From: Rhodococcus sp. 06-235-1A
GTDB taxonomy: Bacteria > Actinomycetota > Actinomycetes > Mycobacteriales > Mycobacteriaceae
DNA: 64,000 nucleotides
Reading direction: 5' to 3'
Assembly: GCF_002258785.1 (NCBI RefSeq)
Contig: NZ_NOYI01000027.1
Span: 434,001-498,000, forward strand
The notes beneath the pieces are model-generated. The model made no database searches. It was not told the DNA's origin and saw only the letters and a list, made by a program, of their open reading frames with translations. The position numbers and the translations under genes are program-made. Shown piece after piece: positions 7,937-16,370 of this stretch. Numbering within the stretch: position 1 is the first letter of the stretch; every line of letters begins with the position of its first letter.

Positions 7937-8044
7937 GGACAGCGTTGTCGATTCTGTCGTGTTTGCCGCGAGAAAGCGAACGGTTCGGTCGGTCTCGAGG
8001 ATGGTTCCCAGCTCGGCCTCAGGTTTGCCTGTCAGACTCCGCTC

Positions 8045-9004
8045 ATGGTTTCGGCATCGGCGGCTCTGTTACTGCTCGTCGTAGCGGTGGTCGGCATCGT
8101 GGCGCACCTGTTGGACGCGCGGGGGCAGTCGATGCTCGTGGCCGCTTCGTTGGCACATGTCCTCATGCTCGCTGCTCTCCCCGGCGCCGTTCTCGCGGCC
8201 GTGGCATTCGGGTGGTGGGGTCTGGCGGCCGGCGCGGCGGTACTGGCGAGTGCCGCCGCAACCCAGATGCCGCTGAAGCGGCGCAGATTTGAGAAAAAAC
8301 GCAGATTCACCAGGAAATCCGACGAGTCGAACCTGACGGTGTTGCACGCCAACATCTGGCTGGGACAGGCCGATCTCGACGGGTTGGTGGCGTTGGTCGA
8401 GCAGCACCGACCCGACGTTCTGACGCTGGTCGAGCTGACACCGGAGGCCGACGCGCGTCTTCGCCCCAGGTTGGCGGGGTCGTTACCGCACGCGTACGTC
8501 AGTGCGGCGCCCGGCGGTAACGGCACCGGCATCTACAGCCGCCTCCCGCTCGTGGACGAGCAGCGCCACGACGGCTTCGTCACCGAACTGCTCTCGGCGC
8601 GGGTGGAGATGCCGGGCCGACCGCTGGTGTTCGCGGTTCACCCCGTGCCGCCGTGGCCGCGGGAGCCGTCCGAATGGGTCCGCGAGCTGGGGTTGCTACG
8701 GCAACTACTGGCCAAGATCCCCATCGACGACGGTCCCGTGGTGGTCGCGGGCGACTTCAACGCGACGCAGGATCATCGGCGATATCGAGACCTGCAGGAC
8801 GGGCGTTTCGTCGATGCCGCGGTGGCAACCGGAGCCGGCATGCTCAGGACGTACCCGGCGCACACCTGGCACCCGCCTGTCATTGCCATCGATCACGTTC
8901 TGGTGGCCGACATGGCGGTTCGTTCGGTCGAGGCCGTGACGATTCCAGGCTCCGACCACCGCGGCATCCTGGCTCGGCTGGCCTTCTGTCCCAGTCAGAG
9001 CTGA
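8045..9004 (+). CDS. Membrane-anchored endonuclease/exonuclease/phosphatase-family protein
   Basis: A 319-residue protein. Residues 1-75 form about three hydrophobic helices (ASAALLLLVVAVVGIVAHLL onward), then a basic stretch KRRRFEKKRRFTRK, then an EEP catalytic domain: VLHANIWLG, DVLTLVELTPE (metal Glu), VVVAGDFNAT (Asp/Asn) and GSDHRGILARL (catalytic His). The topology places the phosphohydrolase on one face of the membrane, outside by the positive-inside rule only if an odd number of helices is used. Family members act on nucleic acids, phosphoinositides or phosphoesters. The start at ATG 8045 begins the hydrophobic segment; upstream in-frame residues look like antisense of the oxidoreductase promoter. 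It ends abutting the next, convergent gene. Confidence 0.82.
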   Translation: MVSASAALLLLVVAVVGIVAHLLDARGQSMLVAASLAHVLMLAALPGAVLAAVAFGWWGLAAGAAVLASAAATQMPLKRRRFEKKRRFTRKSDESNLTVLHANIWLGQADLDGLVALVEQHRPDVLTLVELTPEADARLRPRLAGSLPHAYVSAAPGGNGTGIYSRLPLVDEQRHDGFVTELLSARVEMPGRPLVFAVHPVPPWPREPSEWVRELGLLRQLLAKIPIDDGPVVVAGDFNATQDHRRYRDLQDGRFVDAAVATGAGMLRTYPAHTWHPPVIAIDHVLVADMAVRSVEAVTIPGSDHRGILARLAFCPSQS

Positions 9005-9379
9005 TCAGGGCTGCGCGGGCAACTGCTGCACCGACCACTTGTTGCCGTCGGGGTCGGCGAAGTACACGAACGTGCCCCAGCCCTCGTCCTTGGGCGGGTC
9101 GATGGTCAGTCCGGCCGCGGTGAGGTGTTCGTAGGCGTCCTGGACACTCTCCACGACCATCAGGATTCCGGCTCCCTTGCCCGGTTCGGCATCGGTGATG
9201 TTCTCGCCGATCGCGATGGAGCACGCCGAGCCCGGGGGAGTGAGCTGGACGTACCGGATGCCGTCCCAGGGGCGAGCATCGTGGTCGGCGTTGAAGCCGA
9301 TCGAGACGTAGAAGTCCTTGGCGCGGTCGACGTCGGTGACGGCCAGGGTGACGAGTTCGAGCTTCATGGTGAGGTTCAT
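9005..9379 (-). CDS. VOC-superfamily protein
   Basis: A 124-residue protein with two glyoxalase half-units: LELVTLAVTDVDRAKDFY with GFNADHD, then the closing FVYFADPDGNKWSVQQLP typical of the lactoylglutathione-lyase-like group. ILMVVESVQDAYEHLTAAG is the second helix-strand. The function is unassigned. ATG 9379 or ATG 9367 (MKLELV) may be the start. Its stop codon directly abuts the TGA of the EEP gene, with no space for a terminator between the two. Confidence 0.85.
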   Translation of the reverse strand: MNLTMKLELVTLAVTDVDRAKDFYVSIGFNADHDARPWDGIRYVQLTPPGSACSIAIGENITDAEPGKGAGILMVVESVQDAYEHLTAAGLTIDPPKDEGWGTFVYFADPDGNKWSVQQLPAQP

Positions 9380-9418
9380 GAGGCAATGATGAGCGCCATT
9401 GCGGACACATTCGGTCCG

Positions 9419-10066
9419 CTATGACATCTCGTCGAAGAATGTTTCGAGAATTCTTCGTCCGTCCACGGCGACGCGGCCGAGGACCTGTGCGCTCGGTGCC
9501 GTTCCCGCAGGCATGTGGGCGTCGAGCATCGGTTGCTGCGCAGGTGTGAGCTCGACGTGGAACTGCAGACCGAGACCGCTGCCGAACCGGAACGCCTGAT
9601 TCCGGTAGAGATTCGAGCTGGCCAGGAGCACAGCCCCGACGGGCAGGTCGAACGTATCGGTGTGCCAGTGCACGACTGCCACCGGCTCTGTTCCGAACAG
9701 CGTCGCGCCGGCCTCGGTCGCGGTCACCTCACCGGAGCCGAACTCGGCAACCGGCCCCCGATACACCGCACATCCCTGCGAGGCGGCGAGGAGCTGCGCG
9801 CCGAGACACACCCCGAGCACGGGAATGTCCCGTCGCAGACACTCGGAGATCAGTTCTCGTTCGGTCCGCATGTGAGGGTGAGCGACATCGCCCCACGCGT
9901 CCATGGGTCCGCCCATCACGATCAACCCCGCGACCGCATCGGCTGTGGGCAACGAGTCCCCACTTCCCACCGCGGCCACCGTGTACTCGATTCCGCGCTC
10001 GGCCATGATCGTTCCGATCAGCGCGGGGCCCTCGACATCGACGTGCGTCAACACCCACCAACTCAT
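9419..10066 (-). CDS. Class I glutamine amidotransferase-like protein
   Basis: A 215-residue GATase1 domain protein. GLIVMGGPMDAWGDVAHPHM leads to the nucleophile elbow PVLGVCLGAQLLA (Cys near residue 97), and LQFHVELTPAQQPML holds the His and Glu of the triad. Stand-alone members include GuaA-like amidotransferases and gamma-glutamyl hydrolases acting on glutamine or gamma-glutamyl amines. MSWWVLTHVDVEGP fits the family N terminus, so ATG 10066 is preferred over an upstream in-frame start at 10138. It is divergent from the luciferase-like gene, whose start is only about ten bases away, so the two must share a very compact promoter region or overlap it. Confidence 0.85.
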   Translation of the reverse strand: MSWWVLTHVDVEGPALIGTIMAERGIEYTVAAVGSGDSLPTADAVAGLIVMGGPMDAWGDVAHPHMRTERELISECLRRDIPVLGVCLGAQLLAASQGCAVYRGPVAEFGSGEVTATEAGATLFGTEPVAVVHWHTDTFDLPVGAVLLASSNLYRNQAFRFGSGLGLQFHVELTPAQQPMLDAHMPAGTAPSAQVLGRVAVDGRRILETFFDEMS

Positions 10067-10076
10067 GACGAGAAAT

Positions 10077-11075
10077 ATGCCCGACGCCCCGGCGGTTGTC
10101 CTGGCTGTGTTGCTTTCCATTCTCGACAGATCCCGCACTCGATCCGGTACGGACGACGCCTCGGCGCTGCGTCATACCGTCGAACGGGCGGTGCACGCGG
10201 AGAAGATCGGGCTGCATCGGTTCTGGTTGGCCGAGCATCACGGCGTTCCCGGCATCGCGTCGGGCGCTCCGGCGGTGTTGGCGGCGGCGGTGGCGTCGCG
10301 CACCTCACGCATCCGCGTCGGATCCGGGGGAGTGATGCTCCCCAACCATCAGCCGCTGATCGTGGCCGAGCAGTTCCTGATGTTGGAGTCCCTCTTTCCC
10401 GGCCGGATCGATCTGGGTGTCGGCCGTTCGCTCGGGTTCACCGAACCGGTGCGGGCAGCGCTGCGTCGAGACCGCGACGAACCGGATACCTTCGATACCG
10501 ACATCGCCGAATTGCGTTCGTATCTGGACGGTTCGGCAGCGGTGACGGCGCGGCCTGCTGCTCCGTCTCCGCCGGTGTTCGTTCTCGCGACCGGTGCCGG
10601 TCTGGAGGTGGCCGCCCGCGCCGGGCTTCCGGTTGTCGTCGGTGGGCCGGTGCTCCAACACGATGATCCATTGGCGCTGTATCGCAAGCACTTTCGGCCC
10701 ACTTCATCGAATCCCGAACCGTACGTGATCGTCTCGCTCGACGTCACGATCGCAGCCGACCCCGCCGATGCCCGCAGGCTGGCCGTTCCGGAGGCATGGG
10801 CGATGGCCAGGTCACGACGTGAGGGTGAATTTCCGGCCCTGGAACCGGCGTCGGCGATCGATGAATCGCAATGGACGCCGCAGACGAGGAACCGAATCGA
10901 GGCGTCATTGGCGTCGAGAATTCTCGGCACGGCGGGGCAGGTGCGTCCCCGGCTTGAAGCGTTGATCGAGCGCACCGGCGCGCACGAGATCATGGCTTCG
11001 ACATCGACGTACGATCGCGCCGAATTGTTCGATGCAGACACTGCGTTCGCTCAGCTGGCCGGCGCGACCGGCTGA
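10077..11075 (+). CDS. LLM-class (luciferase-like) flavin-dependent oxidoreductase
   Basis: A 332-residue TIM-barrel protein of the bacterial luciferase superfamily. Features are FWLAEHHGVPGIASGAPAVL near the N terminus, the conserved RIRVGSGGVMLPNHQPLIVA strand-loop, EQFLMLESLFPGRIDLGVGR, and a C-terminal barrel segment. Such enzymes bind F420 or FMN/FADH2 and perform hydride transfer or monooxygenation. The AEHH block and the MsnO8/YhbW-like pattern favour FMN. The start is ATG 10077, with ATG 10065 in frame also possible (it would overlap the divergent amidotransferase start). Its 3' end overlaps the convergent LysR gene by 25 bases. Confidence 0.88.
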   Translation: MPDAPAVVLAVLLSILDRSRTRSGTDDASALRHTVERAVHAEKIGLHRFWLAEHHGVPGIASGAPAVLAAAVASRTSRIRVGSGGVMLPNHQPLIVAEQFLMLESLFPGRIDLGVGRSLGFTEPVRAALRRDRDEPDTFDTDIAELRSYLDGSAAVTARPAAPSPPVFVLATGAGLEVAARAGLPVVVGGPVLQHDDPLALYRKHFRPTSSNPEPYVIVSLDVTIAADPADARRLAVPEAWAMARSRREGEFPALEPASAIDESQWTPQTRNRIEASLASRILGTAGQVRPRLEALIERTGAHEIMASTSTYDRAELFDADTAFAQLAGATG

Positions 11076-11950
11076 ACCGGCGCGGTGGCCGCCAGCGCAG
11101 CCACGAGGTCGCGCTGAATGTCGGTAGCGGGCACGGTCGCGTCGACCACCGCCGATACCGGGAGTCGCAGTTTTCGGTCGGCCTCGGTGCGGAACACCAG
11201 CCCGGTCCGAGGAGCGCTGTCGGCGGTACTTGCGTACAGGATCGACCAGCTCTGCGGATGGTTGAGAAGTTCGGCGCTGGCGGTGTGATCCGACGCCACG
11301 GGAGGCCCGAACGTCAGTGGGAGCCCGCTACGTTTCATTTCACGCTCGATCACCCGGTGCAGCAGGATCTGCTCGCTGCGTTTGGGCAGCAGCAGTGGGT
11401 AGTCGGCGAGTTGGCTCAGGCTCGGGTTTCCCTCCCCGGCCAGGGGGTGGCCCTCGGGGAGAACGACGACGAGGTCCTCGGTCCACAGTTCGGTCACGTG
11501 CAGGCCCGAGCGTTCGACGCTGCCACGGATCAGCGCCACCTGGCAGTCGCCGGATGTCACCGCTTCGATCTGTTCTGCGAATCGTTTCAGGACGAAGTCG
11601 ATCTCGGCGTCGGGATGGCGTTCGCGCACGGCGACGATGGCGGCGATGGCGTTCGCGGCGAAGGTCATGTTCCCGGTCAGGCGCAATTGGTTCCGGCGGC
11701 GCGCCGTCAGGGCCAGTGCCGCCTGCTCGAGCTCCACCATGTGCCGGGCGATGGATACCAATTGTGCTCCGACAACGGTCAATCGGACCGTGCGAGAGGT
11801 GCGCTCGAACAGGGGCTCACCGATCTCTCGTTCCAGCTTGGAAATCTGCAGGCTGATCGCCGATTGCGAGACGTAGCAACGCTCGGCGGCACGCGAGAAG
11901 TTCAGTTCCTCCCCGACTGCGAGGAAGTACTTCAGCTGTCGCAGTTCCAT
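11051..11950 (-). CDS. LysR-family transcriptional regulator
   Basis: A 299-residue regulator. The N-terminal winged HTH is LRQLKYFLAVGEELNFSRAA with YVSQSAISLQISKLE, followed by the linker helix and a periplasmic-binding-like effector domain (residues about 90-290). ATG 11950 is preferred because GGAG lies six bases upstream; ATG 11962, four codons earlier, lacks such a site. A 10-bp-arm palindrome sits just upstream of its start, and the gene is divergent from ndh, so it probably autoregulates and controls the NADH dehydrogenase. The effector is unknown. Confidence 0.88.
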   Translation of the reverse strand: MELRQLKYFLAVGEELNFSRAAERCYVSQSAISLQISKLEREIGEPLFERTSRTVRLTVVGAQLVSIARHMVELEQAALALTARRRNQLRLTGNMTFAANAIAAIVAVRERHPDAEIDFVLKRFAEQIEAVTSGDCQVALIRGSVERSGLHVTELWTEDLVVVLPEGHPLAGEGNPSLSQLADYPLLLPKRSEQILLHRVIEREMKRSGLPLTFGPPVASDHTASAELLNHPQSWSILYASTADSAPRTGLVFRTEADRKLRLPVSAVVDATVPATDIQRDLVAALAATAPVQPVAPAS

Positions 11951-11960
11951 CCGCGTCTCC

Positions 11961-11983
11961 ATCCATGAGTTCTACTCATGGAT
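11961..11983. promoter_or_regulatory. Perfect palindrome, probable LysR operator
   Basis: Arms ATCCATGAGT (11961-11970) and ACTCATGGAT (11974-11983) flank TCT. The core TGAGTTCTACTCA fits the T-N11-A rule of LysR-type sites. It lies just upstream of the Shine-Dalgarno of the lysR gene and about 95 bases upstream of ndh. Confidence 0.65.
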
Positions 11984-12077
11984 GCTATGTGAACTTCCGC
12001 GTTGATAGACCACCGAGGTCGGAGTTTCATGGAGGTAGTTCTCCAAGGGAAAGACTCGAGCCGAAAAGGAAAGTGCT

Positions 12078-13412
12078 GTGCAAACGTACGACGTCGTCAT
12101 CGTGGGATCGGGATTCGGAGCATTGGCCGCCGCCAAGTCTCTGGGCAAGGCCGGTGTGACGTTCTCGCTGATCTCCAGCACCACCGAGCACCTCTTTCAG
12201 CCACTGCTTTACCAGGCCGCCACCGGAATGCTCTCGACGGGTGAAATCGCCCCGCCGATCCGGCGCATCCTCTCGCAGTACGACTCCGCCGACGTCCGTC
12301 TCGGACGTGTCGTCGATGTCGATCCCGAGGCTCACCAGGTCACCTACATCGGTGCCGGGCAGAGTCACACCATCGGCTTCGGTCGCCTCATCGTCGCAAC
12401 CGGTGCCACCCAGGCGTACTTCGGCCGCGACGAGTTCAAGGACCGCACGTTCGCGCTCAAGACGGTGGACGACGCGATCGCGCTCCGTGAGCAAATCCTG
12501 AGCTGCTACGAGACCGCGCACATGACGACCGATCCGGCCGCCCGCAAGGAGTTGCTGAGCTTCGTCGTCGTCGGTGCAGGCGCGACGGGCGTCGAATTGG
12601 CCGGCCAGATCAGGGATCTCGCGCACCGGTACTTCGCCGGCTCGTTCCCCGACATCGACCCGGGCGACGTCACCGTCACCCTCGTCGACGGTGTGAAGGA
12701 AGTTCTCCCCGCGTTCGGCGGCAAGCTCAGCGCATACGCCCGCACGAAGCTCGAGAAGTCCGGCGTCGACGTCGTCACCGGGGCCATGGTCACCGACATC
12801 GCCGACGACGTCGTCACGGTGCAGGATGTCGACACCAAGACTTCGCGTACCTACCCGGCCAAGACCGTCATCTGGTCGGCGGGCGTTCAGGCGAGCGAGC
12901 TGGCAGCGACGATCGCCGAGCGCACCGGATGTGAAACCGACCGTGCCGGACGCCTTCTCGTACACGCCGACCTGACGGTCGGCTCGGCGAAGGACATCTA
13001 CGCGATCGGCGACGTGACGTCGTTGAACAAGCTCCCCGGACAGTCACCGGTGGCGATGCAGCAGGGCAGGCACGTTGCGAAGATGATCATCGGGAAGGTC
13101 GACGCCGGAAAGCCGTTCGAATACACCGACAAGGGCAGCATGTCGATCGTCGGCCGATTCAGTGCTGTGGCACGGCTGTTCGGCAAGGTCGACATGTCCG
13201 GTCCGATCGCCTGGCTCATGTGGCTCGCGGTGCACCTGATGTACCTGGTCGGCTTCCGAAACCGCTACGTTGCGGTGGTGTCGTGGATGACGTCGTACAT
13301 CGGCGACAAGCGCCCGCACTTCCAGTACACCGACCACTCTGCCGCCACGATCGAACCGCGGGCCGAGGTCGCCAGCGAGACTGCGGACGACGAGGAGCGC
13401 AACGCGGCCTAG
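12078..13412 (+). CDS. ndh: Type II NADH dehydrogenase (NDH-2)
   Basis: A 444-residue flavoprotein. The FAD-binding motif VVIVGSGFGALAAAKSLGKA is at 6-25, a quinone-site-like HLFQPLLYQAATGML near 42-56, the NADH-binding motif FVVVGAGATGVELAGQI near 166-182, and the late FAD block IYAIGDVTSLN. An amphipathic, hydrophobic C-terminal segment (IAWLMWLAVHLMYLVGFRNR) anchors it to the inner membrane face. NDH-2 passes electrons from NADH to menaquinone without pumping protons. The start is GTG 12078 with an AAAGGAAAG stretch 7-13 bases upstream. It is divergent from a LysR gene and likely controlled by it. Its end overlaps the response-regulator gene by four bases on the opposite strand. Confidence 0.93.
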   Translation: MQTYDVVIVGSGFGALAAAKSLGKAGVTFSLISSTTEHLFQPLLYQAATGMLSTGEIAPPIRRILSQYDSADVRLGRVVDVDPEAHQVTYIGAGQSHTIGFGRLIVATGATQAYFGRDEFKDRTFALKTVDDAIALREQILSCYETAHMTTDPAARKELLSFVVVGAGATGVELAGQIRDLAHRYFAGSFPDIDPGDVTVTLVDGVKEVLPAFGGKLSAYARTKLEKSGVDVVTGAMVTDIADDVVTVQDVDTKTSRTYPAKTVIWSAGVQASELAATIAERTGCETDRAGRLLVHADLTVGSAKDIYAIGDVTSLNKLPGQSPVAMQQGRHVAKMIIGKVDAGKPFEYTDKGSMSIVGRFSAVARLFGKVDMSGPIAWLMWLAVHLMYLVGFRNRYVAVVSWMTSYIGDKRPHFQYTDHSAATIEPRAEVASETADDEERNAA

Positions 13413-14059
13413 GTCGCAATACCGTTTCGGTAGGCCCAGATCACCACGTGCACTCGGGTATTGACGTCGAGTTTGCGGCAGATGTTGCCGATGTGGGTCT
13501 TCACGGTGCTCTGTTCGAGGTGCAGTGCCCGGGCGATCTCGTTGTTGCCCAGGCCCTGCGCCAACAGCTGCACCACTTCCATCTCGCGAAGGCTCAGATC
13601 GTGTTGCGGTGCAGCGGAAGTAGCTGGACCCGGCGCGCCCCGGCGGGCGAATTCGGCCATCAGACGCGGAGTCAATCGTGGTGACAACACCGCCCCGCCG
13701 CCGGCGACGGTGACCACCGCCTCGGCGAGTTCGTCGGGGTCGGTGTCCTTGAGCAAGAAGCCCGATGCCCCGCTGTCGAGGGCCGCGAACACGTACTCGT
13801 CGAGGTCGAACGTGGTGACGACGATGACGCGCACGGTGTCGAATCGGGCCACAATCTCTCGTGTTGCAGTCAACCCGTCGCCGTTCGGCATTCTGATGTC
13901 CATCAGCACGACATCGGGCTGCAGTGCCGAAACTTGCTGTATCGCATGCTTTCCCGATGTCGCCTGGCCGACGACGCGGATCTCGGGGCGACCGGCGAGG
14001 AACAGTCCGAATCCCTGCCGAACCACGGGTTGGTCGTCGGCGATGAGTACGGTGATCAT
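13409..14059 (-). CDS. NarL/FixJ-family response regulator
   Basis: A 216-residue two-domain regulator. The receiver domain starts ITVLIADDQPVVRQGF with acidic pocket DD at 8-9, phosphoacceptor Asp in VVLMDIRMPNGDG (near 54) and Lys in FLLKDTDPDEL. A LuxR-type HTH, LSLREMEVVQLLAQGLGNNE then TVKTHIGNICRKLDV, closes the protein. Its ATG overlaps the TGA of the kinase gene (ATGA), making a cognate pair. It probably binds as a dimer to inverted repeats; one candidate lies at 16051-16086 ahead of the operon. Confidence 0.93.
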   Translation of the reverse strand: MITVLIADDQPVVRQGFGLFLAGRPEIRVVGQATSGKHAIQQVSALQPDVVLMDIRMPNGDGLTATREIVARFDTVRVIVVTTFDLDEYVFAALDSGASGFLLKDTDPDELAEAVVTVAGGGAVLSPRLTPRLMAEFARRGAPGPATSAAPQHDLSLREMEVVQLLAQGLGNNEIARALHLEQSTVKTHIGNICRKLDVNTRVHVVIWAYRNGIAT

Positions 14060-15429
14060 GCGTGCGACTCCATCGCACCAGTACCCCGCACACCGGCACC
14101 GCGCTCAGAGATCGTTCCGCCGACGGGGATTCGAGCGCACACGGTCCACGTCGTTCGGTCGTCGGACGATCCTGCATCGAGGGTGCCGCCGAGCAACGCA
14201 GCCCGCTCCCGCATTCCGAGGATACCGAATCCCTGCCCCGAGGACTCACGCTGTTTCGAGCCATCCGACGGCATCGTATTGGTGACGGTCACCTCGACGA
14301 CCGACGAACGAACGGTCACCTGCACGCGCACAGCGCAGTTCGGCGCGTGGCGTCGGGCGTTGGACAGAGATTCCTGAACGACGCGATAGCAGGCCAGTTG
14401 CACTGCACTGTCGGTGTCGACTGTGTCTCCGGCGACGATTCCCCCGATGTCTGTCTCGATGGACGCGAACGACATTCGTGATTGCTCGATCAGATCGGGG
14501 ATGTCGGCAATCATCGGCTGCGGTGCGTTCTGGTTCACAGTGCTCGAGAGGTTCACAGTGCTCGAGTTGTTCACAGTGCTCGGGCGCAGGATGCCGACGA
14601 TCTGGCGCAGGCTGTCGAGGGTGCGTTGGCCGTGTCCGATTGCGCCGGTGAGCAGTTCGCGGGCCTGCTCCGGCTCGCTCGCGATGAGCGTCTTCGATGC
14701 TTTGGCTTGAATGAGCATGCCGGTCAGGTGGTGGGCAGCGACGTCGTGGAGCTCGCGCGCCATGGTTCTCCGTTCGTTCTCGAGCGCCTCGTTCAGCCGT
14801 TGCCGGTGTTCGAGTTCGGCTCGATCGAGTGCAGCCTCGTTCTCGAGTTCCTGCGCCCGGTTCCGTGCGATGTATTTGCCCAGAGCGATGAGCACGGTGT
14901 AATTGATGGCCAGGTTCACGACCTGCTCGGCCACGACGCCGAGTGTGCCACCGGGTCCGGCTGTGGCATCGGGGAAGGACAGGCGGGTGTCGACGCTGAC
15001 CACGATTTCGAGGATCAGCCCGACGGCGAGGGGTGCGAACAGGCGCGGCCCGGTCACGCGAATAGCCAAGGCGGCGATGGCAAACCAGTACAGCGGGGTG
15101 AACCCGAGGGTCCGGTCGGGCAGCATCAGAATCAGCGCCACACTGATCGCCACCACCGTCAGATACGACGTGATGGGAAAGGATCGGCGCACGCACGTCA
15201 CCGCGGTCATCGCCAGCAGTGCAACGACACTCACCGCGATGAGGCGTGGGCTGCTGACGAGTTCGTCTCTGGTGTCGCCGACCATGCCCGTGGAGAGTTG
15301 GAACCCGGCGTAGACGAGCGTGGCCAGCAGCATCTCGATCGGCAACACCACGGGATTGCGCGGCCGCCACGCGGGTCTGAACCTGCGCAGCATCCTGGAA
15401 CCAGCCGGCACCCGAGCACCACCCAGCAT
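14056..15429 (-). CDS. Sensor histidine kinase (HisKA_3 type), partner of the adjacent regulator
   Basis: A 457-residue membrane kinase. Five or six hydrophobic helices fill residues about 20-190. The phosphorylation helix follows with NERRTMARELHDVAAHHLTG (His of the HDVAAHH block), then an HATPase domain (VQESLSNARRHA N-box, GQGFGILGMRERAALLGG G-box). The signal is probably sensed within the membrane, as in LiaS/DesK-like kinases. The start is placed at ATG 15429, overlapping the TGA of the upstream membrane-protein gene (TGATG). A threefold 18-base repeat adds three SSTVN-type units between the histidine helix and the ATPase domain. Confidence 0.92.
   Translation of the reverse strand: MLGGARVPAGSRMLRRFRPAWRPRNPVVLPIEMLLATLVYAGFQLSTGMVGDTRDELVSSPRLIAVSVVALLAMTAVTCVRRSFPITSYLTVVAISVALILMLPDRTLGFTPLYWFAIAALAIRVTGPRLFAPLAVGLILEIVVSVDTRLSFPDATAGPGGTLGVVAEQVVNLAINYTVLIALGKYIARNRAQELENEAALDRAELEHRQRLNEALENERRTMARELHDVAAHHLTGMLIQAKASKTLIASEPEQARELLTGAIGHGQRTLDSLRQIVGILRPSTVNNSSTVNLSSTVNQNAPQPMIADIPDLIEQSRMSFASIETDIGGIVAGDTVDTDSAVQLACYRVVQESLSNARRHAPNCAVRVQVTVRSSVVEVTVTNTMPSDGSKQRESSGQGFGILGMRERAALLGGTLDAGSSDDRTTWTVCARIPVGGTISERGAGVRGTGAMESHA
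14533..14584 (-). repeat. 18-bp unit repeated three times inside the histidine kinase gene
   Basis: The plus-strand unit GTTCACAGTGCTCGAG plus two variable bases occurs at 14533-14550 and 14551-14568, and its first 16 bases (one change) at 14569-14584. Being a multiple of three, the array keeps the frame and encodes repeated STVN blocks in the linker after the dimerisation helix. Confidence 0.95.
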
Positions 15430-16004
15430 CAGAGTCGACTCCGTTCTCCTGCCGCTTCTTTCGAGCTCGAGTTCTTCTTGCCCACTACCCACAGCGGTCC
15501 GGTGACGAACCAGAAGAACGTGATGACGCCGAGTGGTTGGATCACGGTCTTCAGCGCTGTTGCCTGCTCAGAGTCTGCCACGGTGTACGCCAGTCCGTAG
15601 GTGATCACCAGAGCGATCGCCGCTGCACCCAGCCACTTCACGAATCCTCGGATCTCGTTGCGGTAGGCCTGCGGACCGGTCTTCGGAGGCTTCACCGGTG
15701 CGGGGCCGCCGGCGAATCGGTGCGCGAAGCGCACATCGAGCCAGGCCACCGTCGAGTGCGCGAACACGACCGTCCACCCGAGGTAGATGCCGGCGAGACG
15801 GTGGGCGAATTCGACCTCGCCGCCACGGTGCAGATCCAGTGCCACCGCAGCGATCAGGACGACATCGAGTACTGGGAGCAGGGCGAGGGTGACGGTGCTG
15901 GCGCGTCGCATCCGTGCCACGTAGCGCAGGGACAGGCCACCGATCACCAGTACCCAGAAGCCGACCTCGCAGATCGCGATGGTGAGCAGAATCGAATTGT
16001 TCAT
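15429..16004 (-). CDS. Four-helix membrane protein of a signalling operon
   Basis: A 191-residue integral membrane protein with hydrophobic segments at about 4-26, 38-56, 72-90 and 125-145, plus a fifth near 155-172. A basic tail rich in Ser/Lys (KKNSSSKEAAGERSRL) ends it. No known domain was recognised. It is the first gene of the transcription unit with the kinase and regulator, overlapping the kinase start (TGATG), so it may act as an accessory sensor or be the stress target whose level the kinase controls. Confidence 0.72.
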   Translation of the reverse strand: MNNSILLTIAICEVGFWVLVIGGLSLRYVARMRRASTVTLALLPVLDVVLIAAVALDLHRGGEVEFAHRLAGIYLGWTVVFAHSTVAWLDVRFAHRFAGGPAPVKPPKTGPQAYRNEIRGFVKWLGAAAIALVITYGLAYTVADSEQATALKTVIQPLGVITFFWFVTGPLWVVGKKNSSSKEAAGERSRL

Positions 16005-16050
16005 GGCCCCATCTCATCGCGGCCGACGTGCGCGCGACACCCCCACGGAG

Positions 16051-16086
16051 GCGTCGTACCTGGTGGTTCGGCCGAAGGTACGACGC
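16051..16086. promoter_or_regulatory. Inverted repeat upstream of the two-component operon
   Basis: Arms GCGTCGTACC (16051-16060) and GGTACGACGC (16077-16086) are exact complements, 16 bases apart, in the divergent region between the operon start (16004) and the small gene at 16170. Spacing and length suit a NarL-type regulator dimer pair. Confidence 0.5.
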
Positions 16087-16169
16087 TGCGCTCCACCGAA
16101 AGTCGTAGCCGAACGCGCTACTGTGGAATCACGCATACAGGACACGTAGGCAATACCAGGGAGTCCGCC

Positions 16170-16370
16170 ATGGCAGGCAAGAAGATCGACAGAGTGCACG
16201 CACAGTCCGCGTTGGAGACGGTTCGCGAGAACCCCGGCATCGCATTGATCGCCGCCGCACCTGCGTTGGTGGTGTTGGCAGTGGTGTGGTGGCTGCTCGG
16301 GTTCCCCGCCGCGTTGATTCTGCTGATCGCAGTAGGCGGCGCCAGCTACCTCTACCTCAGGAACCGCTGA
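16170..16370 (+). CDS. Small two-helix membrane protein
   Basis: A 66-residue protein. A short basic/amphipathic N terminus (MAGKKIDRVHAQ) is followed by two hydrophobic helices (about 23-42 and 44-61) ending YLYLRNR. No family was recognised. ATG 16170 has GGGAG eight bases upstream. It is divergent from the two-component operon and might be controlled by the inverted repeat between them. The gene is convergent with sixA, whose stop codon directly abuts its own. Confidence 0.65.
   Translation: MAGKKIDRVHAQSALETVRENPGIALIAAAPALVVLAVVWWLLGFPAALILLIAVGGASYLYLRNR

Noticed and set aside
14533..14584. CRISPR-like array
   Set aside because: Repeats are contiguous, in frame and without spacers.
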